A stretch of DNA of 64,000 nucleotides, from NCBI RefSeq assembly GCF_004217215.1, contig NZ_SHKP01000005.1, positions 191,501 to 255,500 on the forward strand. The letters are read 5' to 3'. A model generated the notes under the pieces. It was not told where the DNA came from, ran no database searches, and was given only the letters and a program-made list of their open reading frames with translations. Of this stretch, positions 1 through 9,212 are shown in pieces. Each line of letters begins with the position of its first letter. Position 1 is the stretch's first letter. Source of the stretch: Rivibacter subsaxonicus. GTDB taxonomy: Bacteria; Pseudomonadota; Gammaproteobacteria; Burkholderiales; Burkholderiaceae_C. Made by a program: the position numbers and the translations under genes.

Positions 1-350
1 AACACCGGCAGGTCCTCGTCGTGGATCGAGAACAGCACGTTCTTGTAGAGGATGAAGGCGACGCGCACGTTGCGCGCGCCCTTGTCCTGGTCGTCATCGT
101 CGATCAGGAAGTCGGAGCGGATGTGCAGTTCGCCGTTGTCCTCTTCGTAGAAGCGGGCCGACTCCTCGAGGTCGTCGTCGACCGCGTCCTCGGGGATCGT
201 CAGTCCGAAGCGGGCCGCGATCCAACCCTTCTCCTGGGCGGTCGGCGCCTCGAGGTCGACCCAGACCGGCGTGACATGGGCCAGCGCATCGGCGCTTTCA
301 ATCTCTTCCTGGAACAGGCGGCCGTTGGCCAGCGTGAACACGTTGAGCAT
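1..350 (-). CDS. corA: CorA-like magnesium/divalent cation transporter, N-terminal part (cut by window edge)
   Basis: The first 116 codons of a minus-strand gene are visible, read from an ATG at 350 with no stop before the window edge. The residues (start MLNVFTLANGRL, then an acidic stretch rich in E and D and the phrase SIHDEDLPV) fit the cytoplasmic alpha/beta domain of CorA family Mg2+/Co2+ transporters. The membrane part with the GMN motif would lie to the left, outside the window. Known family role: uptake of magnesium by a pentameric inner-membrane channel. The family call rests on the N-terminal domain only, so a CorA paralogue such as ZntB cannot be excluded. Confidence 0.75.
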   Translation of the reverse strand, partial: MLNVFTLANGRLFQEEIESADALAHVTPVWVDLEAPTAQEKGWIAARFGLTIPEDAVDDDLEESARFYEEDNGELHIRSDFLIDDDDQDKGARNVRVAFILYKNVLFSIHDEDLPV

Positions 351-707
351 GGATCGACTCCAGCGGGCTCGAGCGACGGCGGGGCGCCGTCACGGCATGG
401 GCGGGTGGGTGAGCGACCGTCGCGCTCCTCGACCCGCGCATCGCACCCGGCCTGGGCACTGATGAGCAGCGATCGGAGCGGACGGTCACCGAGGGGCGGT
501 GCTGTCCAAGTGGGTCTCCGTCATCAACCTCAAGGATTATGTCATCGGCGCGGCCACCGCCGGCGCGAGCTTCCGAGCCTCGCCAGCGGTCATCGCCTTG
601 TCATCTCGGGGTGGGGCGCGTAGTCTGCAGACGAGGGTTGCAACGACCCTCGTGCTCTGCGCCGCGGCCCACCAGGGCCAAACCAATCCCTTGCGAAAGG
701 AGGTCTT
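351..707. other. Intergenic region between corA and hpf with a leader hairpin
   Basis: These 357 bases separate two divergent genes. No convincing gene is present; the open frames here lack start context and family resemblance. The notable element is a perfect hairpin with 8-bp arms (ACGAGGGT / ACCCTCGT, 7-base loop) at 631-653, about 55 bases upstream of hpf, which would be part of the hpf leader if transcription starts further left. I could not find a convincing sigma-70 or sigma-54 promoter by eye. Confidence 0.5.
631..653 (+). promoter_or_regulatory. Hairpin in presumed hpf 5' leader
   Basis: Two complementary 8-base arms surround a 7-base loop. There is no U tract after it, so it is not a standard intrinsic terminator for the plus strand. 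It could be an mRNA-stability or attenuation element for hpf; this is inference from position only. Confidence 0.35.
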
Positions 708-1052
708 ATGAACCTGACGATCAGCGGACACCACCTCGAAGTAACGCCATCTTTGAAGGAGTATGTACTAACTAAGTTGGACCGCGTCACACGTCATTTC
801 GACCAGGTGGTGGACATCAACATCCTGCTGACCGTTGAGAAACTCAAGGAGAAGGAGCGCCGCCAGAAGGCGGAAGTGACTTTGCATGCCAAGGGCAAGG
901 ACATCTTTGTGGAGTCCGCCCATGAGGATCTTTATGCCGCGATCGACGAACTGATGGACAAACTCGATCGCCAGGTCTGCCGCCACAAGGATCGGCTGCA
1001 GGACCATCACCACCCGTCGCCCAAGCGGCAGTCGCTCGTCGACCTGCAGTGA
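708..1052 (+). CDS. hpf: Ribosome hibernation-promoting factor, short form (HPF/YfiA)
   Basis: Encodes 114 residues starting [20 protein letters not shown], which matches the HPF/RaiA/YfiA family along its whole length (beta-alpha-beta-beta-beta-alpha fold). The short length and the absence of a C-terminal dimerisation domain mark it as a short HPF, which works with RMF in gammaproteobacteria to stack ribosomes as 100S particles; betaproteobacteria often lack RMF. It binds the 30S decoding region and blocks tRNA and mRNA sites in stationary phase. The start is fixed by an excellent ribosome-binding site (GAAAGGAGGT, 5 bases before ATG). A strong hairpin terminator follows. In many proteobacteria hpf lies between rpoN and ptsN; here ptsN does follow, but the gene upstream is corA-like and not rpoN. 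Confidence 0.95.
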   Translation: MNLTISGHHLEVTPSLKEYVLTKLDRVTRHFDQVVDINILLTVEKLKEKERRQKAEVTLHAKGKDIFVESAHEDLYAAIDELMDKLDRQVCRHKDRLQDHHHPSPKRQSLVDLQ

Positions 1053-1100
1053 GGGTGCCCGGCGCCAGAGCCTTCAGGGCACCCGGCGTCACCAAAACAA

Positions 1101-1122
1101 GCGGCCCGAGGGCCGCTTTTTT
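1101..1122 (+). terminator. Intrinsic terminator after hpf
   Basis: GC-rich stem GCGGCC / GGCCGC with a 4-base loop followed directly by six T residues, 49 bases after the hpf stop. It should end hpf transcription before ptsN, in agreement with a separate -10 box ahead of ptsN. Confidence 0.9.
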
Positions 1123-1230
1123 GCGGCATGGCTCTTCGCAGGCTCTCGGAACGTGAGAAGCGTGCCGTTGCGGTTGAGCAACCAAGCCTAGATGCCCTAT
1201 TCGGGGAACCCCTCTATGAGCCCCGCTTCT

Positions 1231-1236
1231 TATAAT
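1231..1236 (+). promoter_or_regulatory. Consensus -10 box upstream of ptsN
   Basis: A perfect TATAAT lies 69 bases upstream of the ptsN start and after the hpf terminator. No good -35 hexamer is visible 16-18 bases further upstream, so this would be a weak or activator-dependent promoter. Predicted transcript leader is about 60 bases. Confidence 0.55.
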
Positions 1237-1304
1237 TTCCGCTGTTGAGCCTGAAGTGAAGCGTCTGCCAAAGCCCCCTGGGCTGAAACCGGCGCCGTGA
1301 TTGG

Positions 1305-1775
1305 ATGAACCGACTCGCTGCCATCCTGCCTGCCAGCAACGTGCTGGTGGATGTGGACGCGACCAGCAAGAAGCGCGTCTTCGAGACCGCTGGCCTGCTG
1401 TTCGAGAACCAGCATGCGATCGCGCGTGCCACCGTCACCGACAACCTGTTCGCCCGCGAACGGCTCGGCTCGACCGGCCTCGGTCATGGCGTCGCCATCC
1501 CGCACGGACGTATCAAGGGCCTGAAGAATCCGCTCGCAGCGGTGATCCGCGCACAGCAGCCAATCGCCTTCGACGCGCCCGACGACGAGCCGGTCACGCT
1601 GCTGATCTTCCTGCTGGTGCCGGAGGCCGCAACCCAGCGCCACCTGGAGATCCTGTCCGAAATCGCCGAGCTGCTCAGCGACCGCGCCCTGCGCGACAAG
1701 CTCAAGGCCGAGCCCGACGCCGCGCAGCTGCACGCGCTGATCGCCGCGTGGGAGCCGCTCAAATCGGTCGCCTGA
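1305..1775 (+). CDS. ptsN: PTS-Ntr enzyme IIA (EIIA-Ntr)
   Basis: 156 residues with the EIIA fructose/Ntr fold. The phosphorylation site sits in [10 protein letters not shown], giving His67 as the likely phosphorylated residue. EIIA-Ntr receives phosphate from NPr/HPr in the regulatory nitrogen PTS and controls potassium transport and other targets by protein contacts; it does not move sugar. The ATG at 1305 is used; the ribosome-binding site is weak. hprK follows after 22 bases, the standard order in betaproteobacteria, linking the two regulatory PTS proteins in one transcript. Confidence 0.93.
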   Translation: MNRLAAILPASNVLVDVDATSKKRVFETAGLLFENQHAIARATVTDNLFARERLGSTGLGHGVAIPHGRIKGLKNPLAAVIRAQQPIAFDAPDDEPVTLLIFLLVPEAATQRHLEILSEIAELLSDRALRDKLKAEPDAAQLHALIAAWEPLKSVA

Positions 1776-1797
1776 CCCTCCTCCCGGTGGTCTTCGC

Positions 1798-2760
1798 ATG
1801 AAGGCCACCGTCGTCAGCGCCGAGGCGCTGTTCGACGCCAACCGCGGGCCGCTGCAATGGGAGTGGATCGCGGGCCACGCCTATCCCGAGCGCCGCTTCG
1901 ACGAGGTCGCGGTGCGCGACGCGCAGTCGGCGGCCGACCTGGTCGGCTACCTGAACTACCTGCATCCCTACCGGGTCCAGATCGTCGGCCGGCGCGAGGT
2001 GGCCTACCTCGAGGAAGCCAGCCCCGAGGACCAGGCGCGACGCATCTCGCGCATCGTCACGCTGGAGCCGCCGGCACTGGTGGTGGCCGACGCGCAGACG
2101 CCGCCCGACCGCCTGGTGGCGATGTGCGAGCGGGCCGACATTCCGCTGTTCGTCACGCAGGAGTCGGCCGGCTTCGCGATCGACGTGCTGCGCAGCTACC
2201 TGGCGCTGCATTTCGCCGACCGCACCACGCGCCACGGCGTGTTCATGGACATCCTGGGCCTGGGCGTGTTGCTGACCGGCGAGTCGGGCCTGGGCAAGAG
2301 CGAACTCGGCCTCGAGCTGATCTCGCGCGGCCACGGCCTGGTGGCCGACGACGCGGTCGACATCTACCGCATCTCGCAGGGCGCGCTCGAGGGCCGCTGC
2401 CCCGAGCTACTGATGAACCTGCTCGAGGTGCGCGGCATCGGCCTGCTCGACATCAAGGCGATCTTCGGCGAGACCGCGGTGCGGCGGAAGATGCGCGTCA
2501 AGCTGATCGTCCACCTGGTGCGCAAGGAGACGATGGAGCGCGAGTTCGAGCGCCTGCCCTACGAGCCGCTCTACGAGGAGATCCTCGACGTGCCGGTGCG
2601 CAAGGCGATCATCGCGGTCGATGCCGGCCGCAACCTCGCGGTGCTGGTCGAGGCCGCGGTGCGCAACACCATCCTGCAGTTGCGCGGCATCGACACCTAC
2701 AAGGAATTCGTCGCCCGCCACCAGGCGGCGATGGAGCGCAACGACGACAACACCGGCTGA
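1798..2760 (+). CDS. hprK: HPr kinase/phosphorylase
   Basis: 320 residues. The Walker A motif GESGLGKS is at residues 161-168, followed by the HprK signature around [20 protein letters not shown], which carries the residues of the phosphorylase reaction. The enzyme phosphorylates a serine of HPr with ATP and also removes that phosphate by phosphorolysis. In betaproteobacteria without sugar PTS permeases it belongs to a regulatory PTS with EIIA-Ntr, and ptsN is directly upstream. rapZ, the usual next gene, is not present here: the next gene is fur on the other strand. Confidence 0.95.
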   Translation: MKATVVSAEALFDANRGPLQWEWIAGHAYPERRFDEVAVRDAQSAADLVGYLNYLHPYRVQIVGRREVAYLEEASPEDQARRISRIVTLEPPALVVADAQTPPDRLVAMCERADIPLFVTQESAGFAIDVLRSYLALHFADRTTRHGVFMDILGLGVLLTGESGLGKSELGLELISRGHGLVADDAVDIYRISQGALEGRCPELLMNLLEVRGIGLLDIKAIFGETAVRRKMRVKLIVHLVRKETMEREFERLPYEPLYEEILDVPVRKAIIAVDAGRNLAVLVEAAVRNTILQLRGIDTYKEFVARHQAAMERNDDNTG

Positions 2761-2793
2761 GCTTGCGCTGCGCCGCGCAGGCGCAGCAACTCG

Positions 2794-3228
2794 CTACTTG
2801 CGCCGCGGCCGGTGCTCGCAGTCCTTGCGCTCGCAGTTCGCATAGAGCGAAAGCGCATGCTCCTGCAGCCTGAAGCCGAGCTTCTCGGTCACCGCGCGCT
2901 GGCGCTGCTCGATCTCGGCGTCGTAGAACTCCTCGACCCGGCCGCAGTCGAGGCAGACCAGATGGTCGTGATGCTGGCCCTCGTTGAGCTCGAACACCGA
3001 CTTGCCGCTCTCGAAATGGCTGCGCGACAGCAGCCCGGCCTGCTCGAACTGCATCAGCACCCGGTAGACGGTGGCCAGGCCGATGTCGGAGCCCAGCGTC
3101 AGCAGCGACTTGTAGACGTCCTCGGCGGTCAGGTGGCGCACCTCGGAGGTCTGGAAGACCTCGAGGATCTTGATGCGCGGCAGCGTGGCCTTCAGGCCGC
3201 TGCTCTTGAGGTCGTCGGCGTTCTTCAT
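2794..3228 (-). CDS. fur: Ferric uptake regulator Fur
   Basis: 144 residues from the second of two adjacent ATG codons (first at 3231). The N-terminal winged helix begins MKNADDLKSSGLKATLPR, typical of Fur. Metal ligands are visible: HHDHL at residues 86-90, Cys92 and Cys95 (CLDC), and Cys132/Cys137 near the C-terminus. Fur with Fe2+ represses iron-uptake genes. A GGAG motif lies a few bases before the ATG pair. The gene is divergent from bamE, an arrangement known from Pseudomonas and Xanthomonas (fur-omlA), and the two promoters overlap here. The gene ends facing hprK with 33 bases between stops. Confidence 0.96.
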   Translation of the reverse strand: MKNADDLKSSGLKATLPRIKILEVFQTSEVRHLTAEDVYKSLLTLGSDIGLATVYRVLMQFEQAGLLSRSHFESGKSVFELNEGQHHDHLVCLDCGRVEEFYDAEIEQRQRAVTEKLGFRLQEHALSLYANCERKDCEHRPRRK

Positions 3229-3280
3229 CATGACTCTCCACCGGCTCGCGGCGCCCTCGGGCCGGCGCACGGGCCTCCAC

Positions 3281-3298
3281 TAGAATGGCTCGATCATA
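3281..3298. promoter_or_regulatory. Overlapping divergent -10 boxes for bamE (+) and fur (-)
   Basis: TAGAAT at 3281-3286 on the plus strand could serve bamE (leader about 80 bases) and TATGAT at 3298-3293 on the minus strand could serve fur (leader about 60 bases). Polymerase could not occupy both at once. Divergent overlapping fur/omlA promoters have been described in Pseudomonas aeruginosa; the equivalence here is inferred from position. Confidence 0.45.
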
Positions 3299-3371
3299 CG
3301 GGGCCCTTCCGCGGCCCCGGCCCCGGCGCCTCTGCCGCGAGCCTCGTACCCCGCCTCAGCTTCGATTCGCG

Positions 3372-3953
3372 ATGATTTCCTGCCCCCAGAAGCGCCTTGC
3401 CCTGCCGCTGCTCGCCGCCCTCACCCTGCTCGCCGCTGGCTGCAGCTCGGGCCGCGGCACCAGCGGCTGGATCGACAGCCTGACCCCCTACAAGGTCGAG
3501 GTCGTGCAGGGCAACGTGGTCACCAAGGAGATGGCCGAGCAGGTCAAGGTCGGCATGACGCGCCAGCAGGTGCGCGATGTGCTCGGCGCGCCCCTGCTGA
3601 CCGACCCCTTCCACACTGACCGCTGGGACTATGTCTTCACGATCCGGCGCCAGGGCACGATCTACCAGCAGCGCCGCGTGACCGCGATGTTCGGCAAGGA
3701 CGACCGGCTCGCCAGCTTCGAGGCCGACGAGCTGCCCTCGGAACGTGAGTTCGTCGCCAGCATCGACAGCAACCGCAGCCGAGGCGGCTCGCTGCCGGTG
3801 CTCGAGCTGACGCCGGAGCAGATCAAGGCCTTGCCGCGGCCGGAGCGGCCGGCGGCGAGCGCGGTGCCGGCTCCGTCCAGCGCTTCCCTGACCTCGATCC
3901 CGGCCAACCCGGCGCCCACGCGCAGCTACCCGCCGCTGGAGCCGGGCAAGTGA
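3372..3953 (+). CDS. bamE: Outer membrane protein assembly factor BamE (OmlA/SmpA)
   Basis: 193 residues. A lipoprotein signal peptide ends in LLAAGC, making Cys24 the lipidated residue. The BamE domain follows, with [21 protein letters not shown] and DRWDYVF characteristic of the family; a long Pro/Ala/Ser-rich tail from about residue 150 is extra. BamE is an outer-membrane lipoprotein of the BAM complex that inserts beta-barrel proteins. The ATG at 3372 is chosen because it gives a proper signal peptide; the frame is open further upstream. The stop overlaps the start of dapB by four bases, so the two are translationally coupled. Confidence 0.92.
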   Translation: MISCPQKRLALPLLAALTLLAAGCSSGRGTSGWIDSLTPYKVEVVQGNVVTKEMAEQVKVGMTRQQVRDVLGAPLLTDPFHTDRWDYVFTIRRQGTIYQQRRVTAMFGKDDRLASFEADELPSEREFVASIDSNRSRGGSLPVLELTPEQIKALPRPERPAASAVPAPSSASLTSIPANPAPTRSYPPLEPGK

Positions 3954-4777
3954 GTTCGGCGGGCGCCGCACCGCGCCGCGTCGCCGTCGCCGGCGCCTCC
4001 GGGCGCATGGGCCGGATGCTGATCGAGGCGCTGCTGGTCAGCGACGATTGCGTGCTCAGCGGCGCGCTCGACCGCACCGGCAGCCCGGCTCTCGGCGAGG
4101 ACGCCGGCGCCTTTCTCGGCCGCAGCACCGGCGTGATCATCGGCGCCGACCTGGCCCGCGGCCTGGCCGACGCCGAGGTGCTGATCGACTTCACGCGCCC
4201 CGAGGGCACGCTCGAACACCTCGCGGCCTGCCGTGCACGTGGCGTGCAGCTGGTTATCGGCACCACCGGTTTCGACGCCGCCGGCAAGGCCGCGATCGGC
4301 GCCGCGGCCAAGGACATCGCGATCATGATGGCGCCCAACATGAGCGTCGGCGTCAACGTCGTGCTGCGCCTGCTCGACCAGGCCGCACGCGCGCTCGGCG
4401 AGGGCTACGACGTCGAGATCGTCGAGGCCCACCACCGGCACAAGGTCGACGCGCCCTCGGGCACCGCGCTGCAGATGGGCGAGGTCGTTGCCGGTGCGCT
4501 CGGCCGCTCGCTCAAGGATTGCGCGGTCTACGGCCGCGAGGGCACCACCGGCGCCCGCGACGCGGCCACGATCGGCTTTGCCACCGTCCGCGGCGGCGAC
4601 GTGATCGGCGACCACACCGTGATGTTCCTCGGCCCCGGTGAGCGCATCGAGATCAGCCACAAGAGCTCGAGCCGCGGCACCTACGCGCAGGGCGCGCTGC
4701 GCGCGGTGCGCTTCCTGCGCGGCCGCGCACCGGGCCTGTATGGCATGGACGCGGTGCTCGGCTTCGATCCCACCTGA
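3950..4777 (+). CDS. dapB: 4-hydroxy-tetrahydrodipicolinate reductase
   Basis: 275 residues from a GTG that overlaps the bamE stop (GTGA). The nucleotide-binding loop GASGRMG lies at residues 15-21 and the catalytic segment EAHHRHK places the general acid His161 and Lys165. DapB reduces the dehydrated product of DapA with NAD(P)H on the way to meso-diaminopimelate and lysine. It is followed by exbB after 14 bases; the shared transcript with bamE and exbBD is a position-based inference and not a pathway link. Confidence 0.95.
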   Translation: MSSAGAAPRRVAVAGASGRMGRMLIEALLVSDDCVLSGALDRTGSPALGEDAGAFLGRSTGVIIGADLARGLADAEVLIDFTRPEGTLEHLAACRARGVQLVIGTTGFDAAGKAAIGAAAKDIAIMMAPNMSVGVNVVLRLLDQAARALGEGYDVEIVEAHHRHKVDAPSGTALQMGEVVAGALGRSLKDCAVYGREGTTGARDAATIGFATVRGGDVIGDHTVMFLGPGERIEISHKSSSRGTYAQGALRAVRFLRGRAPGLYGMDAVLGFDPT

Positions 4778-4791
4778 ACCATCTGAGACGC

Positions 4792-5457
4792 ATGGGCAAC
4801 TTCGGCGAGTTCTGGATGCAGGGCGACGCCGTCGCCCGCGCGGTGGCGCTGCTGCTGCTGGCAATGTCGATCTCGGCCTGGGTGCTGATCCTCTGGAAGG
4901 CCTGGACGCTGCAGCGCGCCCGCCGCGACATCGAGCGCGGCGTGGCCGCATTCTGGGCCGCGCCCGACCTCGAGGTGGCGCGCCGCCAGCTGCAGACGCT
5001 CGACCGCGACGCGGTGCTGCAGCCGCTGGTCGATGCCGCCGCCACGACCGACGCGCCCGGCACGCTGGCCGCCGGCGGCGATCGCGAGTCACAACTGACG
5101 CGCCGGCTGCGCGACGCGCTGCACGAGGTGCTGCAGCAGTTGCAGTTCGGCCAGGTGGTGCTGGCCTCGGTCGGCGCCACCGCGCCCTTCGTCGGCCTGT
5201 TCGGCACCGTCTGGGGCATCTACCACGCGCTGGTCGGCATCACCGCGGCCGGCAACGCAAGCATCGACAAGGTCTCGGGCCCGGTCGGCGAGGCGCTGAT
5301 CATGACCGCCGCCGGCCTCGCGGTCGCCATTCCCGCGGTGCTGGCCTACAACGTCTTCGGTCGCCTGGCCGGCACCTGCGAGGCCGCGCTCGAAGGTTTT
5401 GCGCACGACCTGCGCGAGCTCGCCCTCGGCCACCGGGCCGACCGCGACGAGGCTTAG
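4792..5457 (+). CDS. exbB: ExbB/TolQ-type proton channel subunit
   Basis: 221 residues of the MotA/TolQ/ExbB family with a first membrane segment near residues 15-36 and two more around 125-150 and 160-190, including the conserved phrase ATAPFVGLFGTVWGI. It forms the inner-membrane proton channel that energises TonB or TolA together with ExbD. exbD follows after 3 bases. No tonB or tolA is near, so ExbB versus TolQ is decided mainly by the ExbD-type partner and the lack of pal-tol genes. Confidence 0.85.
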   Translation: MGNFGEFWMQGDAVARAVALLLLAMSISAWVLILWKAWTLQRARRDIERGVAAFWAAPDLEVARRQLQTLDRDAVLQPLVDAAATTDAPGTLAAGGDRESQLTRRLRDALHEVLQQLQFGQVVLASVGATAPFVGLFGTVWGIYHALVGITAAGNASIDKVSGPVGEALIMTAAGLAVAIPAVLAYNVFGRLAGTCEAALEGFAHDLRELALGHRADRDEA

Positions 5458-5460
5458 CCG

Positions 5461-5886
<426 letters not shown>

Positions 5887-5915
5887 CAGCAGGCGAGGGG
5901 CGCGTGCCCCGCTCC

Positions 5916-5921
5916 TACAAT
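5916..5921 (+). promoter_or_regulatory. -10 box immediately before leuS
   Basis: TACAAT ends six bases before the leuS ATG. If transcription starts at the usual 6-8 bases downstream, the mRNA would begin at or within a base or two of the start codon. No -35 match is obvious in the GC-rich sequence upstream. The same CTACAAT motif occurs before maeB. Confidence 0.4.
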
Positions 5922-5927
5922 CCGGCG

Positions 5928-8618
5928 ATGAACGAAAAGTATGTTCCCGCCGAGATCGAAACCGGTGCGCAGTCGCACTGGAACGCCCGCGACGCCTACC
6001 GCGTGAGCGAGGACCAGAGTCGTCCCAAGTTCTACGCCTGCTCGATGCTGCCCTACCCCTCGGGCAAGCTGCACATGGGCCATGTGCGCAACTACACGAT
6101 CAACGACATGCTCGCGCGCCAGCTGCGCATGAAGGGCATGAACGTGCTGATGCCGATGGGCTGGGACGCCTTCGGCCTGCCGGCCGAGAACGCGGCGATG
6201 AAGAACAAGGTGCCGCCGGCGCAGTGGACCTACTCGAACATCGCGCACATGAAGGCGCAGATGCAGGCCATGGGCCTGGCGATCGACTGGTCGCGCGAGG
6301 TCGCGACCTGCAGCCCCGAGTACTACAAGTGGAACCAGTGGCTGTTCCTGAAGATGCTCGATGCCGGCATCGCCGAGCGCCGCACCCAGGTCGTGAACTG
6401 GGATCCGGTCGACCAGACCGTGCTCGCCAACGAGCAGGTCATCGACGGCCGCGGCTGGCGCTCGGGCGCGCCGGTCGAGAAGCGCGAGATCCCCGGCTAC
6501 TACCTCAAGATCACCGACTACGCCGAGGAACTGCTGGCGGCGGTGGCCGACCCGGCCGACCCCAACTACCTGGCGGGCTGGCCCGAGCGCGTGCGGCTGA
6601 TGCAGGAGAACTGGATCGGCAAGAGCGCCGGCGTGCGCTTCGCGTTCCCGCACGACATCCGCGGCGCCGACGGCAAGCCGATCCAGGACGGGCGCATGTG
6701 GGTCTTCACGACCCGCGCCGACACCATCATGGGCGTGAGCTTCTGCGCGGTGGCGCCCGAGCATCCGCTGGCCGCGCACGCGGCGGCGAGCAACCCGGCG
6801 CTGGCCGCCTTCATCGAGAAGTGCCAGGCCGGCGGCACCACCGAGGCTGAGCTCGCCACGCGCGACAAGGAAGGCATGCCGACCGGCCTGTTCGTGACCC
6901 ACCCGCTGTCGGGCGCCGAGGTCGAGGTCTGGGTCGGCAACTACGTGCTGATGAGCTACGGCGACGGCGCGGTGATGGGCGTGCCGGCGCACGACGAGCG
7001 CGACTTCGCCTTCGCGCTGAAGTACGAACTTCCGATCACCCAGGTCGTGCATGTCGACGGCGAGCACTACGACTACGAGCGCTGGCAGGAGTGGTACGCC
7101 GACAAGCAGCGCGGCGTGGTCGTCAACTCCGGCAACTACAGCGGCCTGCACTACAAGGACGCGGTCGACGCGATCGCCGCCGACCTCGCCGCCAAGGGCC
7201 TGGGCGAGAAGAAGACCACCTGGCGGCTGCGCGACTGGGGCGTCAGCCGCCAGCGCTACTGGGGCACGCCGATCCCGATCATCCACTGCGACGACTGTGG
7301 CTCGGTGCCGGTGCCCGAGCGCGACCTGCCGGTGGTGCTGCCCGAGGATCTGGTGCCGGACGGCTCCGGCAGCCCGCTCAACAAGTGCGAATCCTTCCTG
7401 AGGGTCGACTGCCCGAAGTGCCGCAAGCCGGCGCGGCGCGAGACCGACACGATGGACACCTTCGTCGACTCGTCGTGGTACTTCATGCGCTACTGCGACC
7501 CGCAGAACGGAGAGGCGATGGTCGGCGCCGGCACCAAGTACTGGATGCAGGGCGATGGGGCTGCCGGCGGCAGCGCCGGCATGGACCAGTACATCGGCGG
7601 CATCGAGCACGCGATCCTGCACCTGCTCTACGCGCGCTTCTGGACCAAGGTGATGCGCGACCTCAAGCTGGTCGAGGTGTCCGAGCCCTTCACGAAGCTG
7701 TTGACGCAGGGCATGGTGCTCAACCACATCTACTCGCGGCGCGGCGACAAGGGCGGCATCGAGTATTTCTGGCCGCACGACGTGGAAGATGTCCACGACG
7801 CCGGCGGCAAGGTCATCGGCGCCCGGCTCAAGGCCGACGGCAGCGCGGTCGACTACGAGGGCGTGGGCACGATGTCCAAGTCCAAGAACAACGGCGTCGA
7901 TCCGCAGGCGCTGATCGACCGCTACGGTGCCGACACCGCGCGCCTGTTCGTGATGTTCGCCTCGCCGCCCGAGCAGACGCTGGAGTGGAATGACGCCGGC
8001 GTCGAGGGCGCGCATCGCTTCCTCAAGCGCGTCTGGGGCTTCGCTTCGCGGAACCGCGATCTGATTCGCGGCGCCGCGCCTGCAGTCGACAGCGGACCGC
8101 TCGACCCGACGATGAAGGATCTGCGCCGCGACGTGCATCTCACGCTGAAGCAGATCAGCTTCGACTATGAGCGCATGCAGTACAACACGGTGATCTCGGG
8201 GGCGATGAAGCTGCTCAACGCGCTCGAGGCGGCAACCCCCAGCGGCTCCACCATCAAGGCAAATGACGCCGCGGCGCTGCGCGAAGGCGCCGGCGTGCTG
8301 CTGCGCGTGCTCTACCCGGCCTGCCCGCACATCGGCCACGCGCTGTGGAGCGAGCTCGGCTTCGAGGCCGCGCTGGGCGACCTGCTCGACGCGCCCTGGC
8401 CGCAAGTCGACGAGGCCGCGCTGGTGCAGGACGAGATCGAACTGATGCTGCAGGTCAACGGCAAGCTGCGCGGCGCGCTGCGCGTGCCGGCCGGCGCCGA
8501 CAAGGCGACGATCGAGGCGGCCGCGCTGGCCTCGGAGGAGGTCGCGCGCTTCAGCGAAGGCCGAGCGCCGAAGAAGATCGTCGTGGTGCCGGGCCGGCTG
8601 GTGAACGTCGTCGCATGA
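5928..8618 (+). CDS. leuS: Leucyl-tRNA synthetase
   Basis: 896 residues. The class I HIGH motif appears as HMGH at residues 49-52 after PYPSGKL, and the KMSKS loop as TMSKSK near residue 649. The editing CP1 domain lies between them, and the C-terminal anticodon-binding part is complete. It charges tRNA-Leu and edits mischarged isoleucine/norvaline. ATG at 5928 is preferred over the upstream GTG at 5904 because MNEKYVP is the usual family start. There is no Shine-Dalgarno sequence ahead of it, in line with a possible leaderless transcript. lptE overlaps its stop by four bases. Confidence 0.97.
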   Translation: MNEKYVPAEIETGAQSHWNARDAYRVSEDQSRPKFYACSMLPYPSGKLHMGHVRNYTINDMLARQLRMKGMNVLMPMGWDAFGLPAENAAMKNKVPPAQWTYSNIAHMKAQMQAMGLAIDWSREVATCSPEYYKWNQWLFLKMLDAGIAERRTQVVNWDPVDQTVLANEQVIDGRGWRSGAPVEKREIPGYYLKITDYAEELLAAVADPADPNYLAGWPERVRLMQENWIGKSAGVRFAFPHDIRGADGKPIQDGRMWVFTTRADTIMGVSFCAVAPEHPLAAHAAASNPALAAFIEKCQAGGTTEAELATRDKEGMPTGLFVTHPLSGAEVEVWVGNYVLMSYGDGAVMGVPAHDERDFAFALKYELPITQVVHVDGEHYDYERWQEWYADKQRGVVVNSGNYSGLHYKDAVDAIAADLAAKGLGEKKTTWRLRDWGVSRQRYWGTPIPIIHCDDCGSVPVPERDLPVVLPEDLVPDGSGSPLNKCESFLRVDCPKCRKPARRETDTMDTFVDSSWYFMRYCDPQNGEAMVGAGTKYWMQGDGAAGGSAGMDQYIGGIEHAILHLLYARFWTKVMRDLKLVEVSEPFTKLLTQGMVLNHIYSRRGDKGGIEYFWPHDVEDVHDAGGKVIGARLKADGSAVDYEGVGTMSKSKNNGVDPQALIDRYGADTARLFVMFASPPEQTLEWNDAGVEGAHRFLKRVWGFASRNRDLIRGAAPAVDSGPLDPTMKDLRRDVHLTLKQISFDYERMQYNTVISGAMKLLNALEAATPSGSTIKANDAAALREGAGVLLRVLYPACPHIGHALWSELGFEAALGDLLDAPWPQVDEAALVQDEIELMLQVNGKLRGALRVPAGADKATIEAAALASEEVARFSEGRAPKKIVVVPGRLVNVVA

Positions 8619-9184
8619 GGCCCGCACGGCCGCCCCGAAGGGCCGAGTTCCCTCTCGGAGGGACGGCGCGCAGCGCCAAGGGTGCGCTGCTGAGGCGCCG
8701 CTGGCTTGTTGCGGGCGCACCGGCCGCGGCGCTGCTGGCTGCCTGCGGCTTCGAGTTGCGCCAGCCGCCCAAGCTGGGCTTCGAGACCATGGCCGTCAGC
8801 GGCCTGCCGCCGCGCTCGCCGCTGCTCGAGGAACTGCAGCGCCAGGTCAAGGCCACCGGGACGACGCGCATCGTCCCGCCCGGCGCACCGGCCGAGGTAG
8901 TGCTCGAACTGCTCGACAGCGGGCGCGACCGCGTCGTCGCGGCGCAGTCAACGGCCGGCCAGGTGCGCGAGTTCACGGTGCGCGTGCGGCTGCGCTTTCG
9001 GCTGCGCACCCCGGCCGGTCGCGTGCTGATCGCCGACACCGATCTGCGGCTGCAGCGCGACATGAGCTTCAACGAGAGCAACGCGCTGGCCAAGGAACAG
9101 GAAGAATCGATGCTGGTGCGCGGGATGGAGGTCGACCTGGTCGACCAGCTGATGCGCCAGCTCGCCGCCGTACCGAAGCTTTGA
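8615..9184 (+). CDS. lptE: LPS-assembly lipoprotein LptE
   Basis: 189 residues; the ATG overlaps the leuS stop (ATGA). The leuS-lptE-holA order is the classical one and supports the call. A lipoprotein signal ends LLAAC, so the mature lipoprotein starts at the Cys of CGFELRQ. LptE plugs the LptD barrel and helps insert lipopolysaccharide in the outer membrane. The first 28 residues before the signal peptide are unusual, Arg/Pro-rich and encoded by a GC-rich palindromic stretch (8629-8690) that resembles an inserted repeat, so the true start could be an internal codon closer to residues RRRWLVAG. Confidence 0.88.
   Translation: MRPARPPRRAEFPLGGTARSAKGALLRRRWLVAGAPAAALLAACGFELRQPPKLGFETMAVSGLPPRSPLLEELQRQVKATGTTRIVPPGAPAEVVLELLDSGRDRVVAAQSTAGQVREFTVRVRLRFRLRTPAGRVLIADTDLRLQRDMSFNESNALAKEQEESMLVRGMEVDLVDQLMRQLAAVPKL
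8629..8690 (+). repeat. Palindrome-rich repeat-like segment inside the 5' end of lptE
   Basis: The stretch contains nested inverted arms (CCGAG/CTCGG, GGCGC/GCGCC, CCC/GGG) and reads like the small intergenic repeats common in Burkholderiales. It is in frame with lptE and encodes its odd N-terminal extension. A related but not identical element lies in the aminotransferase gene near 40.35 kb. Repeat status is inferred from composition; copy number in the genome is unknown. Confidence 0.4.
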
Positions 9185-9212
9185 ACCCGGCACAGGCAGC
9201 CCACGCCACGAC

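Noticed and set aside
21-623. Plus-strand frame over corA start and the following gap
   Set aside because: Antisense to the CorA-like gene, no ribosome-binding site and no family resemblance.
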